Shown piece after piece: positions 17,516 to 27,932 of a stretch of DNA of 64,000 bases. Source of the DNA: an uncultured Myxococcales bacterium (GTDB lineage: Bacteria > Myxococcota > Myxococcia > Myxococcales > Myxococcaceae); assembly GCA_937980205.1 (NCBI GenBank), contig CALJKW010000053.1:1-64000 (forward strand). Direction: 5' to 3'. A model generated the notes under the pieces. The model was given only the letters and a program-made list of their open reading frames with translations. It searched no databases and was not told where the DNA came from. The position numbers were made by a program, and so were the translations under genes. Position 1 is the first letter of the stretch; each line of letters opens with the position of its first letter.

Positions 17516-18908
17516 TCACCACTCGAACAAGAGGCGCGCTTCCTGGTCCTTCGCGACCGTCACGGTCTTGCTCTTCCGCCGACCGTCCTGCGTCACCGCC
17601 TCGACGCGATGCACGCCGGCGCCGACGACGCGGCGGTAGAGCGGAGTCGGCCCCACCGACTTCCCATCGATGCTCACCTTCGCCCAGGTCGGCTGCGCGT
17701 CCACCGTGAGGAAGCCCGTCGCGCGCGGCTTCTTGGACGTCGCCGCCGGCTTCGTGGGCTCAGGCTCGGGTTCGGGTTCGGGTTCGCGTTCGGGTTCGGG
17801 TTGCCTTGCCGGAGCCGGCGGCGCGACCTCCACGACCGGCGCCGGAGCCGGAGCCGGCGTCGCCGCCGCCGGCGCGCTCATCCGCGCGAGCGTCCACCCG
17901 ATGCCGAGGCTGCCTCCCACCACGAGCACGCCGGCGAGCGCGAACAGCGGCGCCCGCGAGCGCTTCGGCGGCGCGGCGAGGGACATCGGAGACCCCTCGA
18001 CGATCGGCAGCTGCCCGGTGCCGGTGTCCTCGCGGCGCTCCTCTTTCGCGCGCTGCAGCCACTCGGCGATCTTCTCCCTCCCCGCCGGAGCGACGCCTGC
18101 GACCGCGAGCAGCCGCTCCTTCAGCACGCGCGCATCGGCGTGCCGACCGCTGCGCTCGCGCGAGAGCACCTTCATCAACTCGACGTCGAGGGCCTCGGGC
18201 ACGTCGGACCGCGAGGCGCGCACGGGCGGAATCGTCGCGAACAGAATCGCGCTGACCACCGCCGCCTGGTTCGGCTGCGCGAAGACGCGGGTGCCGGTCA
18301 GCAGCTCGTGCAGCACGAGGCCGAACGAGAAGAGGTCGGCGCGTCCGTCGAGCGGCTCGCCGCGCAGGTACTCGGGCGAGACGAACGGGAAGCTGCCGCG
18401 CACGGCTCCGGTCGCGGTGGCGGTCGCGTCGAGCGACTCGGCCACGGCGATGCCGAAGTCGATGAGCTTCACCAGCCCCGAGTCGGTGATGAACACGTTC
18501 GACGGCTTCACGTCGCGGTGGATGACGCCCTTCTCGAGGTGCAGGTACGCCAGCGCGTCGAGCATCTGCGCCGCGAGCCCGAGCGCGAGGTCGAGCTCGA
18601 GCCCCTCGCGCGGCGCGCGAAAGACGGCGGAGAGCGGCGCGCCGACGAGGCGCTCCATCGCGAGCCAGGCGTGGCCGGCCTCGACTCCACCCTCGTACGT
18701 GCGGACGACGTTCGGGTGATCGAGCTCGGCGCCGAGCCGCGCCTCGTCGAGGAAGCGCTGCACGTTGACGCCGCTGGCGCCGTCTTCTGCGGCGGCGAGC
18801 TGCTTCACCGCGACGAGCGAGCCATCGGCCGCGACCGCCTCGTAGACGACGCCCATGCCGCCGCGGCCGATGCGACGGCCGAGCGTGTACTGCCCGACCC
18901 GGGGCGAC

Positions 18909-18928
<20 letters not shown>
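17516..18928 (-). CDS. Hanks-type Ser/Thr protein kinase with PEGA-like tail
   Basis: This is a 470-residue kinase: P-loop GRGGMG (21-26), ATP-anchoring K42, catalytic HRDVKPSN (137-144) and DFG (157-159), all intact. After the kinase come a juxtamembrane region, one membrane helix (about 325-345), a Pro/Glu repeat linker, and a PEGA-like domain outside the membrane (KVSIDGKSVGPTPL). The linker is encoded by a run of TTCGGG-type hexamers near 17761-17805. Its start overlaps the end of the FHA-sigma54 activator gene by 20 bp. A kinase followed by an FHA effector suggests a phosphorylation-to-transcription pathway in one unit. Confidence 0.9.
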
Positions 18929-20189
<1,261 letters not shown>

Positions 20190-20221
20190 GGATCATCGGC
20201 GAAGCTACCGCTGGAGCCGAT

Positions 20222-21745
20222 TCAGGGCGAGCGACTGCGCGTGCCGCGCTTCACTGCCCCCTCACCCCTGCGAAGCGCGCGGGTGATCAGCATGACGAGC
20301 AGCATCAGCGGTCCCGGCGCGGCGCTGCAGCCGACCTTCCAGCCCACGAGGCCGACCTGCGGCACGGTCCCACCGTCCGGCATCATCGTGCCGGCGTCCG
20401 GAATCTGCGGCGCCATCGCCTGCTCGAACGCGCCGATGTCGGGCTTGCCGTCGTCTCCGCGCGGGTAGGCCTCGGCCGGGTGCCGGAACTCGAGCACCGG
20501 CACGTCGAGCCCTGCCGGCAGGGGAATGGCCCGGTCGATGGGCGCCGCACCGCTGGTGAGCCGGAAGTCGTCGAGCGTCTCGTCGAGGAAGCCGGGCGAG
20601 ATGCCGTCGATGCTGCCGCCGAGGTCGTCGACGGTGAGCGCGGTCGACGCGGGCGAGGTCGGCTGCGTCGTCGTCTGGACCCAGTTTCCGCCGTGCTGAA
20701 ACGAGCCCTCGCCGTCCATCAGCACCAGGTCGCCGTTCATCGGGCCGCGCACGATGCAGTTGATGAGCTTCACCGCGAGCCCCGGCCGCAGGCCGCCGTT
20801 GACCATGCGCGACTGCACGCGGCGCGAGACGAAGGTGTTGTGCCAGAGCTCGAGCGTGCGGTTGCCGCCGTTCACCGCGTCGAACTGGATGAGGGCGTTG
20901 TTGCCGCCGACGCTCGTCTTGAGCAGCACGTTGCCGAAGACGCGAATGCGCGCGTGCTCGGGCCGCGTCGAGTGCACGCTGTCGCCCTCGAGGTCGAGCA
21001 GCCGGTTTCCGCCGGCGAAGAAGTTGTACGCGTAGGTCGAGCCCGCCGAGTTGTCGCGCACGTTCTCGGCCTCGCTGCCGATGACGGGGCTGCCGAACAT
21101 GTTGAAGCGCGCGGTGAGGCGAATGACCTCGACGTCGAGGTTCGCGCTGCCGACGGCGCCGCCTCCGCGCGCGTTGCCGCGGAAGACGTTCCGCTCGACG
21201 GTGAGGTCTTCGACGTCGGGGCCGGCGACGAGCCCGCGCTCGAAGTCTTCGATGATGCAGCGCTGCACGGTGATGCGACGGCCCTTCGCGAGGTACAGCG
21301 CCGCCGCGTTCGAGCCGTACGTGCTCGCGACTCCGCCCGCGCTGGTGAAGGCGTCTCCCTCGCGGGCCCGGCGAAAGTGCAGGCTCTCGAACACGACGTC
21401 GGTGGCCATCGTGTCGGCCGGCATGGTCGTGGCGCCGACGAAGACGATCGACCGGTCCTGCTGCAGGTACGCGAGCTGGCTGCGCGTCGTCGCGCCCAGG
21501 CCGGTGATGATCGGCAGGTTGTTCGAGGCGTCGGGGACGCCGCGGACGGTGACTCCCGAGCGGTTGAGCGCCCACTTCTCGGCATACGGCGTCGGCCGCG
21601 CGTGGATGAGCACCAGGTCGCCGGGCATCAGCGACTCCCAGGGCACGGCGCCGATGGTGGTGAGCGGCTTGCCCGGCCCGACCTCGTAGGTCGCCGCGGC
21701 GGCGGTCAGGGGCGACAGCAGCACGAGAAAGAGGGCGCGCAGCAT
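20222..21745 (-). CDS. Parallel beta-helix protein with MYXO-CTERM-like tail
   Basis: A 506-residue exported protein: Sec signal (MLRALFLVLL... ending TAAA), a long right-handed beta-helix with repeated VERNVFRGN-, ARFNMFG- and LWHNTFVS-type coils, and a final DIGAFE motif. The C-terminus has a Cys (VGCSAAPG), a hydrophobic stretch and an Arg-rich end, resembling a MYXO-CTERM sorting signal, though it continues some ten residues past the usual end. It is probably displayed on the surface and binds polysaccharide. ATG at 21745 is chosen because it gives a clean signal peptide. Confidence 0.78.
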   Translation of the reverse strand: MLRALFLVLLSPLTAAAATYEVGPGKPLTTIGAVPWESLMPGDLVLIHARPTPYAEKWALNRSGVTVRGVPDASNNLPIITGLGATTRSQLAYLQQDRSIVFVGATTMPADTMATDVVFESLHFRRAREGDAFTSAGGVASTYGSNAAALYLAKGRRITVQRCIIEDFERGLVAGPDVEDLTVERNVFRGNARGGGAVGSANLDVEVIRLTARFNMFGSPVIGSEAENVRDNSAGSTYAYNFFAGGNRLLDLEGDSVHSTRPEHARIRVFGNVLLKTSVGGNNALIQFDAVNGGNRTLELWHNTFVSRRVQSRMVNGGLRPGLAVKLINCIVRGPMNGDLVLMDGEGSFQHGGNWVQTTTQPTSPASTALTVDDLGGSIDGISPGFLDETLDDFRLTSGAAPIDRAIPLPAGLDVPVLEFRHPAEAYPRGDDGKPDIGAFEQAMAPQIPDAGTMMPDGGTVPQVGLVGWKVGCSAAPGPLMLLVMLITRALRRGEGAVKRGTRSRSP

Positions 21746-21818
21746 CGTTGGCTCGAGCAGTATGCCCGCAGCGCGCGCCGGGTCGAGCCGCAGGCTTTTG
21801 CTAAGCTCCCGGCCCGCC

Positions 21819-23621
21819 GTGAAGTCCACCTCCTTCGCGCCCGATCAGCAGATCGGCCGCTACACCATTCGCAAGCTGCTCGCGCAGGGAGGAATGGCCG
21901 AGGTGTACAAGGCCGACCAGGAGCTCTCGGCGGGCATCGTGCGCCCGGTCGCGCTGAAGGTGATTCGGCCCGAGTACTCGAGCTCGCCCGACTTCCGCGA
22001 GATGTTCCTCGACGAGGCGCGCTGCGCGTGCGGCCTCTCGCACCCGAACATCGTGCAGATCTTCGACGTCGGCGAGGCCGACGGCCTGCTCTACATGGCG
22101 ATGGAGCTCGTCGGCGGAGAGACGCTCGCCACCGTCAACCGCACGCTGCGCGAGCACAAGGACAAGTTCACCGACGAGGCGCTGTACGCCATCGGCATCT
22201 ACTGCGCGAGCGCGCTCGAGGCGGTGCACGCGCTGAAGCTGCACGACAGCCACGTGAACCTGGTGCACCGCGACGTCTCTCCGCACAACCTGCTGCTCAG
22301 CTCCCGCGGCTCGCTCAAGCTCATCGACTTCGGCATCGCGAAGGCGGCGACGAACCGGAACCTCACCTCGCCGGGCGTCACCAAGGGCAAGGCCGGCTAC
22401 TTCAGCCCCGAGCAGGCGATGGGCAAGCCGCTCGACGGCCGCTCGGACCTCTTCTCCCTCGGCGTCACGCTCTACAAGCTCGCGTTCGGGGCGACGCCGT
22501 TCGACCACCACCAGTCGCACGCCGAGCGCAACGGAGCGCTGGTGCGCGGGCTGTGGAAGCCGCTCGAAGACGTGCAGCCGGGGCTGTCGCGCGGGCTCTA
22601 CGAGGTGGTGCGCAAGTCGATGCAGCTCAAGCCGGCCGACCGGTACGCGACCGCCGCCGAGATGCGCGAAGCGCTCGAGCAGGCCGCGTTCGCCGACGGC
22701 TTCCGCATCGGCTCGAAGAGCCTGCTCGGCTACGTGACCGACGACGGCGCCATCACCGCGGTGCCCACCGGCTCGCGCGGGCAGGTGCAGGTGCCACTCG
22801 GCCAGCAGGAGACGCGCATCGCCGAGACGCGCGTCGCGCCGGACGCCCTGGGGCCCGAGGTGTCGCAGCCGACGGTGAACGAGCGGCTGCAGGACCGGCT
22901 CGTCGAGAAGGTGCCGAGCAAGCCGAAGACGATTCCGCTGACGCCGGCCGGGCCGTTTCGTCGCGACGAGCGCGAGCGGGTCACCGACAAGGTGCACGAG
23001 CGGCCGAAGCGGAAGCAGCGGCCGATGGTGATGATCGCGGCGTTCGTGGGAGCGGTGATGGTCGGCGGCGGAATCGTGCTCGCGCTGGCGATGAGCGGCG
23101 AAGACGTCGCTCCTCCGCCCGTTGCGGCTGCGCCGAAGCCGGTGGAGCAGCCGCCCGCTCAGGTGCCCCCTCACCCCGACCCTCTCCCCAGCGCGGGGAG
23201 CGGGGGCGCGGGGGCCGTCGAAGTGGTGGAAGCGGACCCCGAGCCGGTCGTCACGGAAGAGACGCCGGCTCCGCCGACGCCGGTAAGACCGCAGCAGCAC
23301 GCGACGAGGCCGCCCAAGCACGCGCGGCGCGACCCGCCCGCGGCAAAACCGGAGCGCACGGAGAGCGAGTCGTCGATTCCTCCCGGCCAGGGTCAGCTGC
23401 GCATCAGCACGCAGCCGGCGAGCGTGGCGTCGCGCGTGACGGTCGACCGCTCGGACTGGGGCCCGGCGCCGGTAAACCAGCGCATCGCGTCGGGCCGCTA
23501 CGCGGTGACGGTGGTGCTGCCGGGCGGGAAGAAGAGCCCCGAGTGGGTGGGTACGGTGATGCCCGACATGACGACGGTGCTCATCTACGACATCGACTCC
23601 GGTAAGTGGCAGCGGCGTTGA
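21819..23621 (+). CDS. Ser/Thr protein kinase with variant catalytic loop
   Basis: This is a 600-residue kinase from GTG 21819. The P-loop is AQGGMAEVY, ATP-binding K47 is in VALKV, and DFG (170-172) is present. The catalytic loop reads HRDVSPHN, with Ser instead of the Lys usual in Ser/Thr kinases; this form is frequent in myxobacterial kinases, and tyrosine kinases also lack that Lys, so activity is still likely. One membrane helix (about 405-425) follows, then a Pro-rich linker and a C-terminal PEGA-like beta domain. Divergent from the beta-helix gene; the large repeat lipoprotein follows by 30 bp. Confidence 0.88.
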   Translation: MKSTSFAPDQQIGRYTIRKLLAQGGMAEVYKADQELSAGIVRPVALKVIRPEYSSSPDFREMFLDEARCACGLSHPNIVQIFDVGEADGLLYMAMELVGGETLATVNRTLREHKDKFTDEALYAIGIYCASALEAVHALKLHDSHVNLVHRDVSPHNLLLSSRGSLKLIDFGIAKAATNRNLTSPGVTKGKAGYFSPEQAMGKPLDGRSDLFSLGVTLYKLAFGATPFDHHQSHAERNGALVRGLWKPLEDVQPGLSRGLYEVVRKSMQLKPADRYATAAEMREALEQAAFADGFRIGSKSLLGYVTDDGAITAVPTGSRGQVQVPLGQQETRIAETRVAPDALGPEVSQPTVNERLQDRLVEKVPSKPKTIPLTPAGPFRRDERERVTDKVHERPKRKQRPMVMIAAFVGAVMVGGGIVLALAMSGEDVAPPPVAAAPKPVEQPPAQVPPHPDPLPSAGSGGAGAVEVVEADPEPVVTEETPAPPTPVRPQQHATRPPKHARRDPPAAKPERTESESSIPPGQGQLRISTQPASVASRVTVDRSDWGPAPVNQRIASGRYAVTVVLPGGKKSPEWVGTVMPDMTTVLIYDIDSGKWQRR

Positions 23622-23651
23622 GGTAACCTTCGGGGCCCGCCCGGCCCTCTC

Positions 23652-26600
23652 ATGAGAAAGCTCGTCCTCGTTGCGACGGTACTCGTCTGTTCGTGCTCCA
23701 AGCCGACGCGCGTCGGCGGTCTGATCGCCAGCCTGCGCCTCGCCTCGGGCGCCAAGGTCAGCTGCGCCGACGTCCGCGTGAAGAACACGCAGGGCACCGA
23801 GCTGGGGAGCACGCAGCTCGCGTTCTCCGGCAAGGCCGAGGTGCAGCTCGGCATCGGCAGCGACAACTACCCGCGCGACATCGTCATCTCGGTGCAGCCG
23901 CTGTGGTCGGCGTCGGGCTGCACCGGCGCGAAGCCGAACGGCGCGCTCGTCGAGAAGCCGGCGCAGTTCCCGCTCGGCGGCGTCGAGACCATCGTCTTCG
24001 ACCTCGGCGCTCCGGCGGCGAACGTCGACGCCGACCGCGACGGCTTCGCGGGCGTGGTCGGCGGAGGTCCCGACTGCAACGACATGGACGCGACGGCCTT
24101 CCCCGGCGCGAACGAAGACTGCCTCACGCTCAACGACCTCGACTGCGACGGCCAGGGCGGCTGCGCCGACGCACAGTGCTCGGCGGTGCCCGGCTGCGCG
24201 CAGCCCGCGACGCTGCTCGCCTTCACGACGCCGGCGCGCACGGTGCAGACCGACGCGTGCTCGCCCGCGCTGACCGTCGAGAGCCGCAACATGGCGGGCA
24301 TGGCCGCGGTGCTCCCGGGCGGCGCGGTGCTGACGTTCGCGGCGGCGCCGGCGGCGGGCGTGCAGTTCTTCTCCGACGCGGCGTGCACCCTGCCGGTGAC
24401 GCAGCTCACCGCGGCGGCGCCGTCGAGCAGCTTCACGTTCCACTTCACCAGCGCGATGGCCGGCACCGTCGACGTGACGGTGGCGTCGGGCGCGTTGACG
24501 TCGGCGATGCAGACGCAGACGGTGACTCCGCCGGGAGCGTCGCGGCTCGGGTTCGCGACGCCGGCGCGCACGGTGGTGGCGGGCGAGTGCTCCATGGCCG
24601 TCGAGGTCGAAGCGCAGGACGGCGCGGGAACGCCGCGCATGGTGAGCGCGGACCTCGCCGTCTCGCTCGGCGTCGCGGCGGCGGGCGCCGTCGTCTTCTT
24701 CTCCGACGCCGCGTGCACGACCGGCATGGAGGTCACCTCGGTCACCATTCCGACCGGCCAGTCGAAGGCGACGTTCTACGTGCGCGGCGTCACCGCGGGC
24801 ACGACGATGCTGTCGGCGACGGCGGCGGGCTTCAGCGCGGCGAGCCAGAGCGTGACGGTGAACGCCGGCATGGCGGCGCGGCTCGCGTTCGTCTCGGCGC
24901 AGCAGGGGCTCGCGGTCAACACCTGCTCCGCCGTCGCGCAGGTGCGCGCGGAGGACGGGTTCGGCAACGCCGCCACGCTGCCCGGGCCGCTGATGTTGAC
25001 GCTGATGGCGAGCGGCGTCGGCGGCTTCACGTTCCACGACGACCTGACGTGCGGCGCGGCCATCAGCCAGGTGTCGCTCGCCGCGGCAGCCGGCAGCCTC
25101 GCGACGTTCCACTTCAAGGGCTCGATGGTCGGCTCGGCGACGATGACGGTGAGCGGCGGCGGCCTGACGCCGGCGACGCAGCCGGCGAGCATCGGCGTGG
25201 GCCCCCCCGACCGGCTGGTGTTCACGACGGGCGCGCACACGGTGCAGGCGGGCGCGTGCTCGCCCCCCGTGACGGTGACGCTGCAGGACGCCTCGGGGAA
25301 CCCGGTGAACCCGCCGGCGGCGATCGCGGTGACGCTGGCGGGCATGCCGTCGATGGGCTTCACCGCGTACGGCGACACGACGTGCAGCGTGCCGCTGAGC
25401 GGGCCGCTGATGCTGAGCGGGTCTCCGTCGGCGACGTTCCGGTTCCGCGCGCAGCGCACGCCGTCGCAGCGCATCGACGCGGCGGCGCCGATGCTGACCG
25501 CGGCGAACCAGACGCACGTCATCACCGGCGCGGCGCCGGCGTCGCTCAGCATCACGACGGCGCAGCACACGGTCACCGCGGGCGGGTGCTCGCCGCTGGT
25601 CCACGTCGACGTGCTGGACGGCTTCGGCAACGCCGTCGGCGTCACGAACCTGCCGGTGACGTACGCGAGCACGGCGTCGATGGTGACGTTCCACGGCAGC
25701 GCGGCGGGCTGCATGAGCGCGGCGCCGATGAACGTCACCAGCACGACGGGCTTCGACTTCCGCTTCGTCGGGAACGCGGCGGGGCCGCTGCCGCTGACGG
25801 TGAGCTCTGGCGCGCTGACGGCCGCGATGCAGACGCACACCGTGAATGCGGGCGCGGCGGCGCGGCTGTCGTTCACCACGAACTCGCGGACGCAGCAGGC
25901 GGGCGCGTGCTCTCCGACGCCGCTGAACATCGAGACGCAGGACCTCGCGGGCAACCGGGTGCCGGTGACGATGGGGCCGGTGACGGTGAACCTGTCGGCG
26001 AACGACGGCGGCTTCACGTTCCACGACTCCGCAGGCTGCATGGGCGCGGCGGTGAACAGCATCACCATCGCGAACATGACCGCGAGCCAGAACTTCTGGT
26101 TCGTGGGGCGCCGCACGGGCGTGTCCACGGTGACCGCGGCGGCGACCGGCTTCACCGCGGACACGCAGAACGAGACCATCACGCCGGCGCCGCCGTCGGA
26201 GCTGGTCATCACCACGCCGGCGCGCTCGACGCCGGCGAACGTGTGCTCGGCCGAGCCGGTGCGGTTCGAGACGCGAGACGCCTTCGGCAACCTGTCTGCG
26301 GTGGCGTCGCAGGTGTTCGTGTCGGTCGACGGCGGCTCGAACGTGCAGGCGCACGTGGGGCCGGCGTGCGCGGCTCCGCAGCCGTCGATTCAGCTCGACG
26401 CGGGCACGAGCAGCGCGGTGTTCCACGTCCGCGGCGCGACCGCGGGGACGTTCCCGGTGACGGTGAGCCTGCCGGGCTTCACGGGGGACTCGCAGAACGT
26501 GACCATCACGCCGGGCATCACGCAGCTCGCGTTCTCGACCTCGCCGTTCACGCGGTACGCGGGCGAGTGCGTGGGGCCGGTGACGGTGCAGTCGCGCGAC

Positions 26601-27905
26601 GCGTCGAACAACCCGACCAACACGACCTCTCCGCTGACGGTGAACCTGACCGCGGTGAACGGCTTCACGTTCTTCTCGGACTCGAGCTGCACGACGGCGG
26701 CGTCGGCGGTGAACATCGCGGCGGGCACGAGCTCGGCGAGCTTCTACTTCCGCGCGGTCACCGGCGGCACGTTCATGCTCGGCGCGACGTCGGGCTCGCT
26801 GACGGGTGCGAGCCAGAGCGTCACCATTCACCCGGCGGTGCGCAGGGGTGACTGCACCATCGGCTCGGGCAACTTCAGCGTGACCTGCAACATCCCCGCG
26901 CCGGCGCTGCTGGCGCTGGACCGCACGTTCCTCGTCTACCAGGCCGAGCCGGACAACAACGACGCGGACGCGGCCGACACGCTCGCGCGCTGCCATGTCG
27001 CCACCACCTCGACCATCGTCTGCCGGCGCGGAGCCAACCCCGGCGGCGGCACGACGGTCGGCATCCACTGGCAGACCGTCACGCTGCCGACCGCGGCGAA
27101 CGTGCAGCACGTCAGAGACATCACCTGCGCGAACAACGGCGTGAACCAGTCGGTCTCCGTCTCGAACCTGGGGAACACCGGCGACGTCTTCACGCTGCGC
27201 TCCGTCGCAGTGACGGGCGGCAACGTCGACGACAACGAGTACTACACGACGACCGTGTCGAGCCCGACGGCGGTCACGCTCACGCACGCGGCGCAGAACT
27301 GCAACTACAACGACACGCACGACCTGCAGGTGGTGAAGCTCGCCGGAGCGACGGTCGAGCGGGGCACCGCGCAGTTCAGCGGGAACCGGCAGGTCACGGT
27401 GGGGTCGCTGCCGGCGATCGATCGCGGTCGCACGATGCTCTTGTACTCGTGGCGCACGACCTCGGTCGGCAACGACACCTGCGAGAGAAACGTCCGCGGT
27501 CTGCACACCAGCACCACCGCGGTGCAGTTCAACCGCGCGAACGGGAACACGGCGGGCGCGTGCACCGACGACGGGACGATGAACGTCGCGTTCGAGCGCG
27601 TCGAGTTTCCCACCGGCTGGCGGGTGCAGCAGATCGACGTGACGATGGCCCACCAGGCGAGCACGGCCACCGTCAACATCCCCTCGCAGGTCGACCCCTC
27701 GCGCAGCTTCATCACCACCGGCGCTCAGACGCACAGCGGCGGCGCCATCGGTGAGACGGAGATGGACAACGCGCAGTCCGCGAGCCACTACGTCGCCGAC
27801 TTCGCGATGAACTCCACCGGCACGCAGTTCACCGCGCGCCGCGGCAACACGGCCGAGGGCGCCGTGCGGTACGCGGTGTACGTGGTGGAAGTCGACCCGC
27901 GGTAG
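23652..27905 (+). CDS. Giant repeat lipoprotein with MopE-like metal-binding motif
   Basis: A 1417-residue exported protein. The leader has Cys residues at 13 and 15 (VCSC), consistent with a lipobox. An N-terminal beta domain (about 20-120) is followed by a MopE-like metal-binding motif (126-171: DADRDGF, GPDCNDMD, PGANEDC, DLDCDG). Eight ~110-residue Ig-like repeats follow (about 187-1060), each opening with L-x-F-x-T...C-S and a QD-x-x-GN motif. A ~350-residue unique C-terminus completes it. It is probably a surface adhesin or structural protein, lying between a kinase and a patatin gene on the same strand. Confidence 0.85.
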   Translation: MRKLVLVATVLVCSCSKPTRVGGLIASLRLASGAKVSCADVRVKNTQGTELGSTQLAFSGKAEVQLGIGSDNYPRDIVISVQPLWSASGCTGAKPNGALVEKPAQFPLGGVETIVFDLGAPAANVDADRDGFAGVVGGGPDCNDMDATAFPGANEDCLTLNDLDCDGQGGCADAQCSAVPGCAQPATLLAFTTPARTVQTDACSPALTVESRNMAGMAAVLPGGAVLTFAAAPAAGVQFFSDAACTLPVTQLTAAAPSSSFTFHFTSAMAGTVDVTVASGALTSAMQTQTVTPPGASRLGFATPARTVVAGECSMAVEVEAQDGAGTPRMVSADLAVSLGVAAAGAVVFFSDAACTTGMEVTSVTIPTGQSKATFYVRGVTAGTTMLSATAAGFSAASQSVTVNAGMAARLAFVSAQQGLAVNTCSAVAQVRAEDGFGNAATLPGPLMLTLMASGVGGFTFHDDLTCGAAISQVSLAAAAGSLATFHFKGSMVGSATMTVSGGGLTPATQPASIGVGPPDRLVFTTGAHTVQAGACSPPVTVTLQDASGNPVNPPAAIAVTLAGMPSMGFTAYGDTTCSVPLSGPLMLSGSPSATFRFRAQRTPSQRIDAAAPMLTAANQTHVITGAAPASLSITTAQHTVTAGGCSPLVHVDVLDGFGNAVGVTNLPVTYASTASMVTFHGSAAGCMSAAPMNVTSTTGFDFRFVGNAAGPLPLTVSSGALTAAMQTHTVNAGAAARLSFTTNSRTQQAGACSPTPLNIETQDLAGNRVPVTMGPVTVNLSANDGGFTFHDSAGCMGAAVNSITIANMTASQNFWFVGRRTGVSTVTAAATGFTADTQNETITPAPPSELVITTPARSTPANVCSAEPVRFETRDAFGNLSAVASQVFVSVDGGSNVQAHVGPACAAPQPSIQLDAGTSSAVFHVRGATAGTFPVTVSLPGFTGDSQNVTITPGITQLAFSTSPFTRYAGECVGPVTVQSRDASNNPTNTTSPLTVNLTAVNGFTFFSDSSCTTAASAVNIAAGTSSASFYFRAVTGGTFMLGATSGSLTGASQSVTIHPAVRRGDCTIGSGNFSVTCNIPAPALLALDRTFLVYQAEPDNNDADAADTLARCHVATTSTIVCRRGANPGGGTTVGIHWQTVTLPTAANVQHVRDITCANNGVNQSVSVSNLGNTGDVFTLRSVAVTGGNVDDNEYYTTTVSSPTAVTLTHAAQNCNYNDTHDLQVVKLAGATVERGTAQFSGNRQVTVGSLPAIDRGRTMLLYSWRTTSVGNDTCERNVRGLHTSTTAVQFNRANGNTAGACTDDGTMNVAFERVEFPTGWRVQQIDVTMAHQASTATVNIPSQVDPSRSFITTGAQTHSGGAIGETEMDNAQSASHYVADFAMNSTGTQFTARRGNTAEGAVRYAVYVVEVDPR
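24210..26840 (+). repeat. Eight in-gene Ig-like repeats (~330 bp each)
   Basis: Repeat starts fall near 24210, 24540, 24876, 25210, 25540, 25857, 26196 and 26521. Each begins with L-x-F/I-T-T or a variant and has a conserved Cys about 16 residues in. The protein pattern is conserved while codons vary, so the repeats are old. Confidence 0.75.
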
Positions 27906-27932
27906 AGAGGCGTGAAGTAGCCTTCCGCGCGC

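Noticed and set aside
20480..23605. Plus-strand 1041-codon open frame across the beta-helix and kinase genes
   Set aside because: Covers well-supported genes in another frame and lacks domains.
24210..26840. Regular ~330-bp repeats as a possible CRISPR or tandem DNA repeat
   Set aside because: They encode protein repeats and codons vary between copies; no short identical repeats or spacers.
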